DNA of 64,000 bases from positions 2,852,001-2,916,000 of the forward strand of contig OZ242179.1 in assembly GCA_965205735.1 (NCBI GenBank), given 5' to 3'. The first letter of the stretch is position 1. Each line of letters opens with the position of its first letter. The notes below the pieces were generated by a model, which searched no databases, was not told the origin of the DNA, and saw only the letters and a list, made by a program, of their open reading frames with translations. Of the stretch, positions 42,620 to 53,439 are shown piece by piece. The DNA is from VXNE01 sp965205735 (GTDB taxonomy: Bacteria; Pseudomonadota; Gammaproteobacteria; Pseudomonadales; Azotimanducaceae). The translations under genes and the position numbers were made by a program.

Positions 42620-43066
42620 TCACTTTTCGCGGTAGTTATCGTGGCACCCCTTGCACGCCTGGCCGAGCTGTTGGGTTGCCGCCGCCATATCGCCGCCGGT
42701 CTCCGCGGCTGCGCGAAGGCCTTTCGCCGCTTCCCTGAAGGCGTCGAGCCGTTCCGCGAAGTCCTCGGGATTCTCCCAGATCGCGGGCAACGCCTCGGTC
42801 TTGCCGTCGCCGGAACCCGAGGGAAACAGCGTCGGCGCAATCTCGGCAAGCGATGCCAGGGCGGCCGCATGAACCGAAAGATGGTCCGTATGACCCACCT
42901 TGCCCCGGAGGATGTCGGACAATGCCTGCATGTGCCCACCGATCGCTTCCATGGTGTGATGGCGATAGTCGATATCACCTTGAGAAGCCACGCAAGGCGG
43001 TGCGGCAACGAGCGCACCGGCGACGACCAGCGCCCGTAGCGAAGCGAGCGGGTTGGTGAAGGTCAT
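42620..43066 (-). CDS. Cytochrome c'
   Basis: 148-residue periplasmic four-helix-bundle cytochrome. Signal peptide LRALVVAGALVAAPPCVASQ, then the bundle, ending in CKGCHDNYREK, the C-terminal CXXCH that is diagnostic for cytochrome c'. A single high-spin heme binds NO and CO, and the protein is associated with protection from nitrosative stress. It is convergent with a b561-type cytochrome, a pairing seen in proteobacteria that supports electron transfer between them. Confidence 0.92.
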   Translation of the reverse strand: MTFTNPLASLRALVVAGALVAAPPCVASQGDIDYRHHTMEAIGGHMQALSDILRGKVGHTDHLSVHAAALASLAEIAPTLFPSGSGDGKTEALPAIWENPEDFAERLDAFREAAKGLRAAAETGGDMAAATQQLGQACKGCHDNYREK

Positions 43067-43157
43067 GGAGCTATCCCGGTTGGAAGAAGTGCCGACCGTA
43101 TACCGTGCCGCCTACTGACGCAAGACGCGTCGCCAGAACGTTGAGACCGCGCCAATG

Positions 43158-43430
43158 TTAGTGGGAGTCCTGCCTGTTCCCCAGGTCGCGCCGGAGTTTT
43201 CGTTCGACCGCGTTGCGGCGAAAGTGGCCGCCGATACATTGCGCGGCACCCGCCGCGAAACCGAGAATCAGCGTGGCGAGCAGCCACCAGAAAACGGGTA
43301 CGGGGGGCGTCTCATAGTTCAGGACCCGCAGGCTCACCGGTGTCGCGTTGTCTGCCAGCAACAGCGCGGAGATGGCCGCGAGACAGATCGCCACGAAGAA
43401 CCACAGGAGTGTCTTCAACCGCTTCATCAA
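43158..43430 (-). CDS. lapA: LapA/DUF1049 membrane protein
   Basis: A 90-residue protein with two membrane segments: LLWFFVAICLAAISALLLAD and VPVFWWLLATLILGFAAGAA, separated by NATPVSLRVLNY, followed by a basic cytosolic tail FRRNAVERKLRRDL. This is the lipopolysaccharide assembly protein A layout, and its position downstream of ihfB is conserved in gammaproteobacteria. lapB does not follow. A 271-bp foldback element now separates it from ihfB and may disturb co-transcription. Confidence 0.88.
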   Translation of the reverse strand: MMKRLKTLLWFFVAICLAAISALLLADNATPVSLRVLNYETPPVPVFWWLLATLILGFAAGAAQCIGGHFRRNAVERKLRRDLGNRQDSH

Positions 43431-43472
43431 GCTGCGGGCTAGCCCGCCGTCAAGTCTGGGCTCGACGACTGC

Positions 43473-43743
43473 ACTAGTGTCGTGTCACGCGAGTTATGAC
43501 GCTTCAGCGCGTCCCACGGGGTCTGTGGCAAGGCGCGTCCCCGCCGGGAATGGTCGGCTCCATTGCCAAGGGGCGCAACGCGGCCACGGGCCCCGTGGGG
43601 CGCGCCCTTCGGGAGATCGCCATGCACGCCACTGCCGCGTTGTGGCCCTTGCGAATATGCCCGATATTCCCTGCGGACCACGCCTTGCATTGACGCGCAT
43701 GGCGAACTCTGAAGCGCCAGAACTCGCGTGACACGACACTAGT
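43473..43743. mobile_element. 271-bp foldback (MITE-like) element
   Basis: The ends form 35-base inverted repeats beginning ACTAGTGTCGTGTCACGCG with 33 of 35 bases matching. The homology continues inward as blocks (GCAAGGCG, GGGAAT, CAAGGG, CAACGCGGC) so that the whole element is an imperfect palindrome centred near 43608. ACTAGT at both ends is also a direct repeat and could be a target-site duplication. No transposase fits inside. Confidence 0.85.
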
Positions 43744-44035
43744 CTCGGGATCTCGGGTTTGTGTTCACTCGGTCCCGCAGTTCCTTTCCGGGTTTGAAGT
43801 GTGGGACAAACTTTCCGGTCAGGCCGACGGACTCGCCGGTTCTGGGATTGCGCCCGATCCTGGGCGCCCGATAGTGCAACGAAAAGCTGCCGAAACCCCT
43901 GATCTCGATGCGGTTGCCGTGCGCAAGGGTTTGGGACATGTGCTCGATCATTGTCTTTACCGCGAATTCGACATCCCGAGGCGACAGGTGCGGTTGATGC
44001 GCCGCAAGACGTTCGATGAGTTCCGACTTCGTCAT
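43739..44035 (-). CDS. ihfB: Integration host factor subunit beta
   Basis: 98-residue DNA-bending protein of the HU/IHF family. MTKSELIERLAAHQPHLSPRD, HGNRIEIRGFGSFSLHYR and the arm-tip RIGRNPRTGESV, then KFVPHFKPGKELRDRV match IHF-beta. The C-terminal residues NTNPRSRD differ from the usual end, and the TAG stop lies within the ACTAGT end of the adjacent foldback element. If that hexamer is a target duplication the original stop was retained. It follows rpsA as in most gammaproteobacteria. Confidence 0.96.
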   Translation of the reverse strand: MTKSELIERLAAHQPHLSPRDVEFAVKTMIEHMSQTLAHGNRIEIRGFGSFSLHYRAPRIGRNPRTGESVGLTGKFVPHFKPGKELRDRVNTNPRSRD

Positions 44036-44061
44036 TATGGCGTGCCGACCTCTTCGCTGTT

Positions 44062-45753
44062 CTAGTCGGACGAGCCTGTATTTCTGTCCATCTGGCGCTT
44101 GATCAGGTCGCCCAGAGTGGTTGGGCCGCGCCGGTCAGCTTCCTTGATGCGGTGCTCGCGCAGGTTCGCGCGCTCGTCCTCTTGCTCCTTCGCCTTGATC
44201 GAGACGCCGATATATCGGTTCTTGCGGTCGACGTTGATGATTTTCACCGTAAGGGATTGGCCTTCTTTCAGGACGTTGCGGACGTCTTCCACCCGCTCGA
44301 CGCTGATCTCGGACACTTTCAATGTGCCTTCCACGCCCTCGGCAAGCCCGATCACCGCCTCTTTCGGCTGCACCGAAAGCACTGTCCCTTCAACAATGCT
44401 GCCCCGGTCATTGGTATCCGTGTAGTCGATGAACGCGTTCTGATCGAGCTGCTTGATACCCAGAGAAATCCGTTCGCGCTCGGCGTCGACGGTGAGTATG
44501 ACGGTTTCGATCTCCTCGCCCTTGCTGTAGCGGCGGACGGCGGTTTCCCCGGGATCGTTCCAGGAGATGTCGGACAAGTACACGAGTCCGTCGATGCCTC
44601 CCTCGAGGCCGATGAAGATGCCGAAATCGGTTATCGATTTGATGTGCCCGGAGATACGCTGACCCTTGCCGTAGTTGGATGCGAACTCGTCCCAGGGATT
44701 CGCGCGGCATTGCTTGATGCCGAGCGAAATGCGGCGGCGTTCCTCGTCGATGTCGAGAATCATGACCTCGATCTTATCGCCGACCGCCACGACCCTCGAC
44801 GGGTGAATGTTCTTGTTGGTCCAGTCCATCTCGGAGACGTGTACCAGGCCTTCAACGCCCTCTTCGATCTCGGCGAAACAGCCGTAGTCGGTGAGGTTAG
44901 TCACAACCGCCTGCACCCGCGTACGGGGGGGATAGCGTTGGCCGAGGTCCACCCACGGATCGTCCCCTAGTTGCTTCATCCCAAGCGATACGCGGTTTTT
45001 CTCACGGTCGAACCTGAGAATCTTGATCTCCACCTCGTCGCCGACATTGACCATCTCGCTTGGATGCCTGATGCGCCGCCAGGCCATATCCGTAATGTGC
45101 AGCAAACCGTCGATGCCGCCGAGGTCCACAAATGCGCCGTAGTCGGTAAGGTTCTTGACGATACCCTTCATGCGCTGACCTTCCTGCAACGAGGCCAGGA
45201 GTTCTTCGCGTTCAGCGCTGTTTTCATCTTCGAGGACGGCGCGACGTGAAACGACCACGTTGTTGCGCCTCTGGTCCAGCTTGATGACCTTGAATTCGAG
45301 GGTCTTGCCCTCGAGATGCGTGGTTTCGCGCAAGGGTCGAATGTCTACCAGCGAGCCCGGCAAAAATGCGCGAATGTCATTGATATCGACAGTGAAACCG
45401 CCCTTGACCCGGCCATTCAGCATGCCCTCGATCGGCTTCGCGTTCTCGAACGCATCCTCAAGCATGTCCCAGCATTCCGCTCGCCGCGCCTTCTCGCGGG
45501 AAAGGCGGGTTGCGCCCCATCCGTCATCCACGATTTCCATCGCGACCTTCACCTGGTCGCCAATCTGGATGTTGAACTCGCCGCTCTCCGTGACGAATTG
45601 ACTACGTGGAATGACGCCTTCCGACTTCAGCCCGGCGTGGACGACGACGACTTCGCTGTCGATGTCTACCACCGTACCGGTCACGATGGAGCCGGGCTCC
45701 ATCTCCACAGTGTTCATGCTCTCTTCGAATAGCTCGGAAAAACTTTCTGCCAT
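44062..45753 (-). CDS. rpsA: 30S ribosomal protein S1
   Basis: 563 residues, typical length, with six S1 (OB-fold) repeats that bind mRNA on the 30S subunit. Repeat starts are visible at GSIVTGTVVDIDSEVVVVHAG, LNGRVKGGFTVDIND, RMKGIVKNLTDYGAFVDLGG, RVQAVVTNLTDYGCFAEIEEG, RISGHIKSITDFGIFIGLEGG and IVEGTVLSVQPKEAVIGLAEG. Located between cmk and ihfB in the conserved order. Confidence 0.98.
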   Translation of the reverse strand: MAESFSELFEESMNTVEMEPGSIVTGTVVDIDSEVVVVHAGLKSEGVIPRSQFVTESGEFNIQIGDQVKVAMEIVDDGWGATRLSREKARRAECWDMLEDAFENAKPIEGMLNGRVKGGFTVDINDIRAFLPGSLVDIRPLRETTHLEGKTLEFKVIKLDQRRNNVVVSRRAVLEDENSAEREELLASLQEGQRMKGIVKNLTDYGAFVDLGGIDGLLHITDMAWRRIRHPSEMVNVGDEVEIKILRFDREKNRVSLGMKQLGDDPWVDLGQRYPPRTRVQAVVTNLTDYGCFAEIEEGVEGLVHVSEMDWTNKNIHPSRVVAVGDKIEVMILDIDEERRRISLGIKQCRANPWDEFASNYGKGQRISGHIKSITDFGIFIGLEGGIDGLVYLSDISWNDPGETAVRRYSKGEEIETVILTVDAERERISLGIKQLDQNAFIDYTDTNDRGSIVEGTVLSVQPKEAVIGLAEGVEGTLKVSEISVERVEDVRNVLKEGQSLTVKIINVDRKNRYIGVSIKAKEQEDERANLREHRIKEADRRGPTTLGDLIKRQMDRNTGSSD

Positions 45754-45784
45754 GCGCCTCTCGATTCTGCTTCCGCTGACTTGC

Positions 45785-46486
45785 CTATGTCCCGTTCCGC
45801 GCTCCGCTGCCCGTGAGCGAGCGCTCGGCGGCGTGGCTTAATACTTCCTCAACCACAGCCGAAATCGACATCCGAGTGGTGTCGATCATCACAGCCTCGT
45901 CGTCTGCTCTCAATGGAGAAACGGAGCGTGACCGATCGCGCTCGTCGCGTGCGTGAAGGCTCGCGAAAAGGTCGGACAGATTAACATTCGACCCCTTACC
46001 TATCAACTGCTTATAGCGACGGCGCGCGCGCTCTTCGACGCTGGCGTCAAGGAAAACCTTGAGCTCGGCGGTTGGAAATACCACGGTGCCCATATCGCGC
46101 CCATCCGCTACCAGTCCGGGGGGTCGCCGCATTCTGATCTGCACGATTCGTAGCGCGTCCCGCACCGGTCGCAGCCGGGCGACGCGAGAGGAGCCAAGGC
46201 TGATCGGCTCCTCCCGGATCTCGTGTGTTACGTCGACGCCGTCGATGTGGATCGTGCCGGGTTTGATATCGAAGGCGAGTTGCCGCGTCATCGATGCCAG
46301 GGTCGCTGCGTCCTCAAGGTCGATATCGCGTTGCACAGCGGCCCATGCGACCCCTCGATAGAGCGCGCCGCTGTCCAACAGGTGCCAGCGGAGTCGCTCG
46401 GCGACCCGGGCGGCCACGGTTCCCTTGCCGGAACTACTGGGGCCATCGATCGCGATGACGGGGGGTTCGGCGCTCGCTAGCGGCAC
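45785..46486 (-). CDS. cmk: Cytidylate kinase
   Basis: Phosphorylates CMP and dCMP. 233 residues: P-loop AIDGPSSSGKGTVAARVA, LDSGALYRGVAWAA (CMP-binding Ser/Tyr), SRVARLRPVRDALRIVQ, LVADGRDMGTVVFPTAELKVFL (GRDxG motif) and ARRRYKQLI (lid Arg). GTG 46486 is the most likely start. It lies 12 bases after tyrA; in related genomes aroA occupies the place between them. Confidence 0.96.
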   Translation of the reverse strand: MPLASAEPPVIAIDGPSSSGKGTVAARVAERLRWHLLDSGALYRGVAWAAVQRDIDLEDAATLASMTRQLAFDIKPGTIHIDGVDVTHEIREEPISLGSSRVARLRPVRDALRIVQIRMRRPPGLVADGRDMGTVVFPTAELKVFLDASVEERARRRYKQLIGKGSNVNLSDLFASLHARDERDRSRSVSPLRADDEAVMIDTTRMSISAVVEEVLSHAAERSLTGSGARNGT

Positions 46487-46501
46487 TGGCTATGCGGGCT
46501 A
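46482..46501 (-). repeat. Degenerate interspersed repeat at the tyrA stop
   Basis: On the minus strand TAGCCCGCATAGCC; the TAG is the tyrA stop and the first eleven bases match the repeat consensus exactly. The remainder is lost into the cmk start. Confidence 0.45.
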
Positions 46502-47311
46502 ATCATCAAGGCGGACGCGCAAATCGCGGGACTTCGCTATGCGGCGCTTCAAGGCTGCCTTGTCGCCGTCGATGGTCAGACGCGCGCCCAGTTGTCGCGC
46601 GAGCCGCAGTGTCGCTTCCCGGTTCGCCTGCAATATATCGCTCCAGATCGTGGGGTCCGATGCGGCGACGCGGCTCAGATCGCGAAAGCCGTCACCGATG
46701 TAGGCGCGCAGGGCTTTCTCGTCGAGGGAGTCGAGAACTTCCATCAACGCGAAGGCGACAAGATGCGGCAAGTGGCTCGTCGCCGCGATGATTCGATCAT
46801 GCGCGCGAGGGTCCTGCATCGTGACTACCGCACCGACTTGGCGCCACCAGGATTCGACCCTCGCTACCGTATCGGGGTCCGTTTCGACGACGGGCGTGAT
46901 GATCAGGGAACGTCGTTGGAACAGGTCCGCGCGGGCGGCGCGGGCACCGCCTGTCTCGGAACCTGCGATTGGATGACACGGCACAAAATTTGGCGGCACC
47001 TCGGCGCTGGCGCGCAAGGTGTCGACAATGGTCGCCTTGACGCTGCCGACATCGAAAATGGGCACGCCCGGATGGCGCGCGGCCGCGTCGGCGACACATT
47101 CGGCGATCCGGCTGACGGGGGTAGCGACACAGATGGCCGTCGGTTCGAATGACATTTCAGGCCCCTCGACGATGCCAAGAGAGCGTGCCGTCTCAAGTGC
47201 CTCGGGGTTCGAGTCGATGCCGACGATACGGTTGAACAGGCCATTGGCGCGCGCCGCCAGTGCGAACGAGCCGCCAATCAGGCCCGTTCCCACGAGCAGC
47301 AGGACGTTCAT
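46499..47311 (-). CDS. tyrA: Prephenate/arogenate dehydrogenase
   Basis: Oxidative decarboxylation of prephenate in tyrosine synthesis. 270 residues: LLLVGTGLIGGSFALAARA (NAD binding), CVATPVSRIAE, FDVGSVKATIV, FVPCHPIAGSETGG (catalytic His), SHLPHLVAFALMEVL and GDGFRDLSRVAASDPTIWSDI. It lacks a chorismate-mutase or ACT domain and the C-terminal aroA fusion seen in some pseudomonads. Its start overlaps the hisC stop by four bases. Confidence 0.95.
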   Translation of the reverse strand: MNVLLLVGTGLIGGSFALAARANGLFNRIVGIDSNPEALETARSLGIVEGPEMSFEPTAICVATPVSRIAECVADAAARHPGVPIFDVGSVKATIVDTLRASAEVPPNFVPCHPIAGSETGGARAARADLFQRRSLIITPVVETDPDTVARVESWWRQVGAVVTMQDPRAHDRIIAATSHLPHLVAFALMEVLDSLDEKALRAYIGDGFRDLSRVAASDPTIWSDILQANREATLRLARQLGARLTIDGDKAALKRRIAKSRDLRVRLDD

Positions 47312-48399
47312 AACAGCTCGCGCAGAGCCGCAAGGAAGGATGCGTTTTCCCGCGCCAGGCCGATGGAGATGCGCAAGTGGCGGAGCATGTCGTAGTTCGC
47401 CAACGGGCGGACAATGACGCCCTTTTTGAGCAGCGCGTTGTATACGGTTGCGGCGTCCCGGCCACAGTCCATTGCCACGAAATTCCCGATTGACGGGATG
47501 TAGTCCATACCCAGAGCATCGAGTCCGGCGGTGATCTGCTCCATGCCGGCATCGTTGATCGCCTTGCTCGTGGCGACGAACCCGTCGTCGCCGAGCGCGG
47601 CTTCGGCGGCGGCAAGTGCCACGCTGGAGACATTGAACGGTTGCCGGATGCGATTCATCAGATCCGCGAACTCGGGTGCCGAGACGCTATAGCCGATCCT
47701 CAAGCCCGCGAGCCCGTGGATCTTCGAAAACGTGCGCGTGACAATGAGATTGGGAAACGACGCTTGCAGGCGCACGCCGTCGGGATAGTCGCTGCGGGCG
47801 ACATACTCGCAGTACGCTTCGTCGAGTACCACCCAAACCGTTTGCGGCAAGGCCTCAAGGAACCCGACCAGCGAGTCGTGGTCAATCCAGGTGCCGGTGG
47901 GATTGTTGGGGTTGGCAATGAATACGATGCGCGTGGACGCTGTGATGCGTTCGCGCATCGCATCCAGGTCGTGGCCCCAGTCCCGCGACGGCACGGCAAT
48001 CGGCACGCCATGCGCGCCGACAACGGCGCCTGGATAAACGACGAAGCAGTGCGCGTCGAACACGCCTTGGGTGCCGGGCGAGATGGCGACACGGGCAGCG
48101 AGTTCCAGGATATCGTTCGAACCGTTGCCTAGAGTGATTTGATCGGTGCCGACGCCAAGGTGTTCGGACAACGCCCGTTTCAAACGGTAGCCGCTGCCGT
48201 CCGGATACCGCGATATGTTTCGAACTGTGCCTTCGATCGCCGCGCGCACGCGCGGGCCCGGTCCGCGCGGGTTCTCGTTGCTGGCCAGCTTGATGACGTC
48301 GATCAAGCCGAGTTCGCGTGTCAGTTCCTCAATGGGCTTGCCGGGTTGATACGCCGTCAGGCCAGCGACGCGCTCGTTGGTGTTGTCGAGCGGCATCAT
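47308..48399 (-). CDS. hisC: Histidinol-phosphate/aromatic aminotransferase
   Basis: 363-residue class II PLP aminotransferase: KLASNENPRGPGPRV, LGNGSNDILELAAR, VFIANPNNPTGTW, VVLDEAYCEYV, TRTFSKIHGLAGLRIGY (PLP Lys) and the final RPLANYDMLRHLRISIG with the substrate-binding Arg. Its place between pheA and tyrA suggests an aromatic-acid transaminase role (phenylalanine and tyrosine) besides histidine synthesis. It starts four bases after the pheA stop. Confidence 0.94.
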   Translation of the reverse strand: MMPLDNTNERVAGLTAYQPGKPIEELTRELGLIDVIKLASNENPRGPGPRVRAAIEGTVRNISRYPDGSGYRLKRALSEHLGVGTDQITLGNGSNDILELAARVAISPGTQGVFDAHCFVVYPGAVVGAHGVPIAVPSRDWGHDLDAMRERITASTRIVFIANPNNPTGTWIDHDSLVGFLEALPQTVWVVLDEAYCEYVARSDYPDGVRLQASFPNLIVTRTFSKIHGLAGLRIGYSVSAPEFADLMNRIRQPFNVSSVALAAAEAALGDDGFVATSKAINDAGMEQITAGLDALGMDYIPSIGNFVAMDCGRDAATVYNALLKKGVIVRPLANYDMLRHLRISIGLARENASFLAALRELL

Positions 48400-48402
48400 T
48401 CG

Positions 48403-49497
48403 CTAGAAAACGGTTTGGGGATAGGAGCCGAGCGAACGCACCTCGGTGGCTACCGCGCGCACTTCGTCCAACATCGTGGCTATCCCTTCGGTCTCTTCAT
48501 GGCCGTCGAAGTCGATAAAGAAGATGTAGCTCCAGGTGCTCACGCGGGATGGACGCGTCTCGATACGCGTCAGGTTGATGGCGTGACGGCGAAACGGCTC
48601 CAGGACGCGGTACAGCGCCCCTGACTCGTTGCGCGTGGACACGAGCAGGGACGTCTTGTCCTTGCCGCTTGGTCCAACGCTCTGATCGCCGATGACGAGA
48701 AACCGCGTCTTGTTGTCCGCTTCGTCCTCGATGTTGGTGGCTAGAACGCGTAGACCGTAACGTTCTGCCGCCATTTCGCCGGCAATGGCGGCCGCGCCCT
48801 CGGTTCGGGCCGCGACCCGCGCCGCTTCGGCGTTGCTGACCAATGGCGTGCGAGCGATATTCGGATAGTGCCGGTCCAGCCAGCGTCGGCATTGGGCGAG
48901 CGATTGCTCGTGGGAATAGACGGTGGCGATCGCATCTTCCTTTTCAAGCGACATGAAGGCGTGGTTGATCGATAGTTCAACCTCGCCGCAGATGCGCAGA
49001 CGAGAGGCCAGGAAACAGTCGAGAGTATGGTTGACCATGCCTTCGGTGCTGTTTTCGACGGGCACCACGCCGCAGTGCGCGACGCCGGACTCGACCTCGC
49101 GAAAGACGTCGTCGATGGAATTCTGGGCGCGAGTGAGCGCGAAGTGGCCGAAGTGTTTGACCGCCGCCGCCTCGGTATAGGTGCCGGGAGGACCGAGATA
49201 GGCGACGGTAAGCGGTTGTTCGAGCGACAGGCAGCAGGAGATGATCTCCCTGAACAGGCGCCATAGGTCGCGGTCGGGAAGCGGCCCGGTATTCTCTGCC
49301 AGGACCCGTTTCAGAATCTGGGCCTCTCGTTCGGGTCGATAGAATACAGGCGTTTCGTCGACGTTTTCGGCGGCCTTGATTCGCGCCACCTGTTTTGCGC
49401 CAGCGGCGCGCTCGTTCAGGAGCCGCGCGATTTCCCGATCGATGGCGTCTATGCGCCCCCGCACGGCGTCCAGGTTGTCCCCGGTGTCTTCGCTCAT
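48403..49497 (-). CDS. pheA: Bifunctional chorismate mutase/prephenate dehydratase
   Basis: 364 residues with three domains: AroQ chorismate mutase (about 8-90; VRGRIDAIDREIARLLNERA and a second helix with the active-site Lys/Arg), prephenate dehydratase (VAYLGPPGTYTEAAAVKHFG, VPVENSTEGMVNHTLDCFL, NKTRFLVIG with the TRF motif) and an ACT regulatory domain (NESGALYRVLEPFRRHAINL, RIETRPSR). The ACT domain normally binds phenylalanine for feedback control; the ESRP motif is ETRP here. Coupled to serC by a four-base overlap. Confidence 0.96.
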   Translation of the reverse strand: MSEDTGDNLDAVRGRIDAIDREIARLLNERAAGAKQVARIKAAENVDETPVFYRPEREAQILKRVLAENTGPLPDRDLWRLFREIISCCLSLEQPLTVAYLGPPGTYTEAAAVKHFGHFALTRAQNSIDDVFREVESGVAHCGVVPVENSTEGMVNHTLDCFLASRLRICGEVELSINHAFMSLEKEDAIATVYSHEQSLAQCRRWLDRHYPNIARTPLVSNAEAARVAARTEGAAAIAGEMAAERYGLRVLATNIEDEADNKTRFLVIGDQSVGPSGKDKTSLLVSTRNESGALYRVLEPFRRHAINLTRIETRPSRVSTWSYIFFIDFDGHEETEGIATMLDEVRAVATEVRSLGSYPQTVF

Positions 49498-50576
49498 CCG
49501 TTCTCCGCTTCAAACGCGGCCATGAAGTCTATCAATGCATCCACGCCCGCTTCAGGCATCGCATTGTAGATACTTGCTCGCATGCCCCCAACGCTGCGGT
49601 GACCCTTCAGGTTCAACAGGCCGCGCTCCTCGGCTGCTCGCAGAAACCTCTGGTCGAGCGAGTCGTCGGCGAGCGTGAACGCCACATTCATCCAGGACCG
49701 GTTCCGCTTCGCCACGGGACAGCGATAGAAGTTGCTCGCGTCCATGGCGGCGTAGAGCTTGCGCGCCTTTCGCGCATTGACTTCGGCGATGGCTTCAAGG
49801 CCGCCCTGCTGTTTGAGCCACTTCAACACGAGTCCGGCCAGGTACCAGGCAAAGGTCGACGGCGTGTTCAGCATGGAATTCGCTGCCGCGTGCGCGCCGT
49901 AGTCGAGCATGCTGGGCGTATTTGGGCGCGCGCGCCCGATCAGGTCCTTGCGCACGACCACGACGGTGATACCCGCGGGACCCAGGTTCTTTTGCGCGCT
50001 GGCGTAGATGAGGCCGAACTTGTCCACGTCCAGCGGCCGCGACAGCAATGTCGAAGACAGGTCCGCAACCAGCGGCGTGTCGCCCGTATCCGGATATTCG
50101 TGAAACTCCACGCCGCCGATGGTCTCGTTGCCGGTGATGTGCACATACGCAGAACCGGGACTCAGTCGCCAGGTGTCCGCGCGCGGCACATGGTTGAAGT
50201 TGTCCTTCTTGGAGGATGCGGCCACGTTCACCCGGCACAACTTGCGCGCCTCGGCGATGGCCTTCGTCCCCCAGTAGCCGGTGTGTGCGTAGTCGACGAC
50301 GGAGTCTTCGGCCGCCAGGTTGATCGGCACCATTGCGAACTGCAAGGTGGCGCCCCCTTGCAGGAAAAGCACCGCGTAGTCGTCGCCGACGCCCAACAGG
50401 TCGCGAAAGTCTGCCTCGGCGCGTTCGGCAATCTCGACGAACTCGGCGCTGCGGTGGCTCATTTCCATCACGGACAAGCCGCGGCCCCGATAGTCGAGCA
50501 TCTCGTCTCGGGCGCACTCGAGCACAGGCTCCGGCAGCGCCGCCGGACCAGCGGAGAAGTTGTAGGCGCGCGTCAT
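49494..50576 (-). CDS. serC: Phosphoserine aminotransferase
   Basis: 360-residue class V PLP transaminase for serine and pyridoxal synthesis. YNFSAGPAALPEPVLECARDE is the N-terminal hallmark; HRSAEFVEIAERAE, LFLQGGATLQFAMVPINL, DLSSTLLSRPLDVDKFGLIYASAQKNLGPAG (PLP Lys) are in order (quoted in parts of the family pattern), with the C-terminal VGGMRASIYNAMP. It lies 18 bases after gyrA and leads the serC-pheA-hisC-tyrA run. Confidence 0.96.
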   Translation of the reverse strand: MTRAYNFSAGPAALPEPVLECARDEMLDYRGRGLSVMEMSHRSAEFVEIAERAEADFRDLLGVGDDYAVLFLQGGATLQFAMVPINLAAEDSVVDYAHTGYWGTKAIAEARKLCRVNVAASSKKDNFNHVPRADTWRLSPGSAYVHITGNETIGGVEFHEYPDTGDTPLVADLSSTLLSRPLDVDKFGLIYASAQKNLGPAGITVVVVRKDLIGRARPNTPSMLDYGAHAAANSMLNTPSTFAWYLAGLVLKWLKQQGGLEAIAEVNARKARKLYAAMDASNFYRCPVAKRNRSWMNVAFTLADDSLDQRFLRAAEERGLLNLKGHRSVGGMRASIYNAMPEAGVDALIDFMAAFEAENG

Positions 50577-50594
50577 CGTCGTGGAATATGCGCG

Positions 50595-50597
<3 letters not shown>
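50577..50597 (-). repeat. Degenerate interspersed repeat at the gyrA stop
   Basis: On the minus strand TAGCGCGCATATTCCACG; the TAG is the gyrA stop, and 15 of 18 bases match TAGCCCGCATATCTCACC. Confidence 0.45.
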
Positions 50598-53180
<2,583 letters not shown>

Positions 53181-53379
53181 GGGGTGGCGTCGTCTAACCG
53201 ATGGGATTGGGTCCGAATTTTATCACGAACGGGTACGCGGCCGGGCGTTTCGGACGAGCTCCGCCCATGGCACGACCGATTGTGTTCCCCCTGTGAGCTC
53301 GTGGCTGCGGCCCGCGGCGGCGAAGAACGGATAGATTTCTGGTCGGCTGGATTCGCCGGAGAAAAGTAAGGATAATGCC

Positions 53380-53416
53380 CTATCCGTTCTTAACGTCCCG
53401 AGAAAAGAACGTATCG
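53380..53416. repeat. Imperfect inverted repeat upstream of fic
   Basis: CTATCCGTTCTT (53380-53391) and AAGAACGTATCG (53405-53416) pair with two mismatches across a 13-base spacer, 23 bases before the fic ATG. It could be an operator or an mRNA hairpin over the start region; it may also touch the gyrA promoter on the other strand. Confidence 0.4.
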
Positions 53417-53439
53417 TTTATTTTCGGTGCCCCATCGAG

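Noticed and set aside
43494..43739. Several 65-85 codon frames inside the foldback element
   Set aside because: Nearly all frames are open because the element is a GC-rich palindrome; none looks like a protein.
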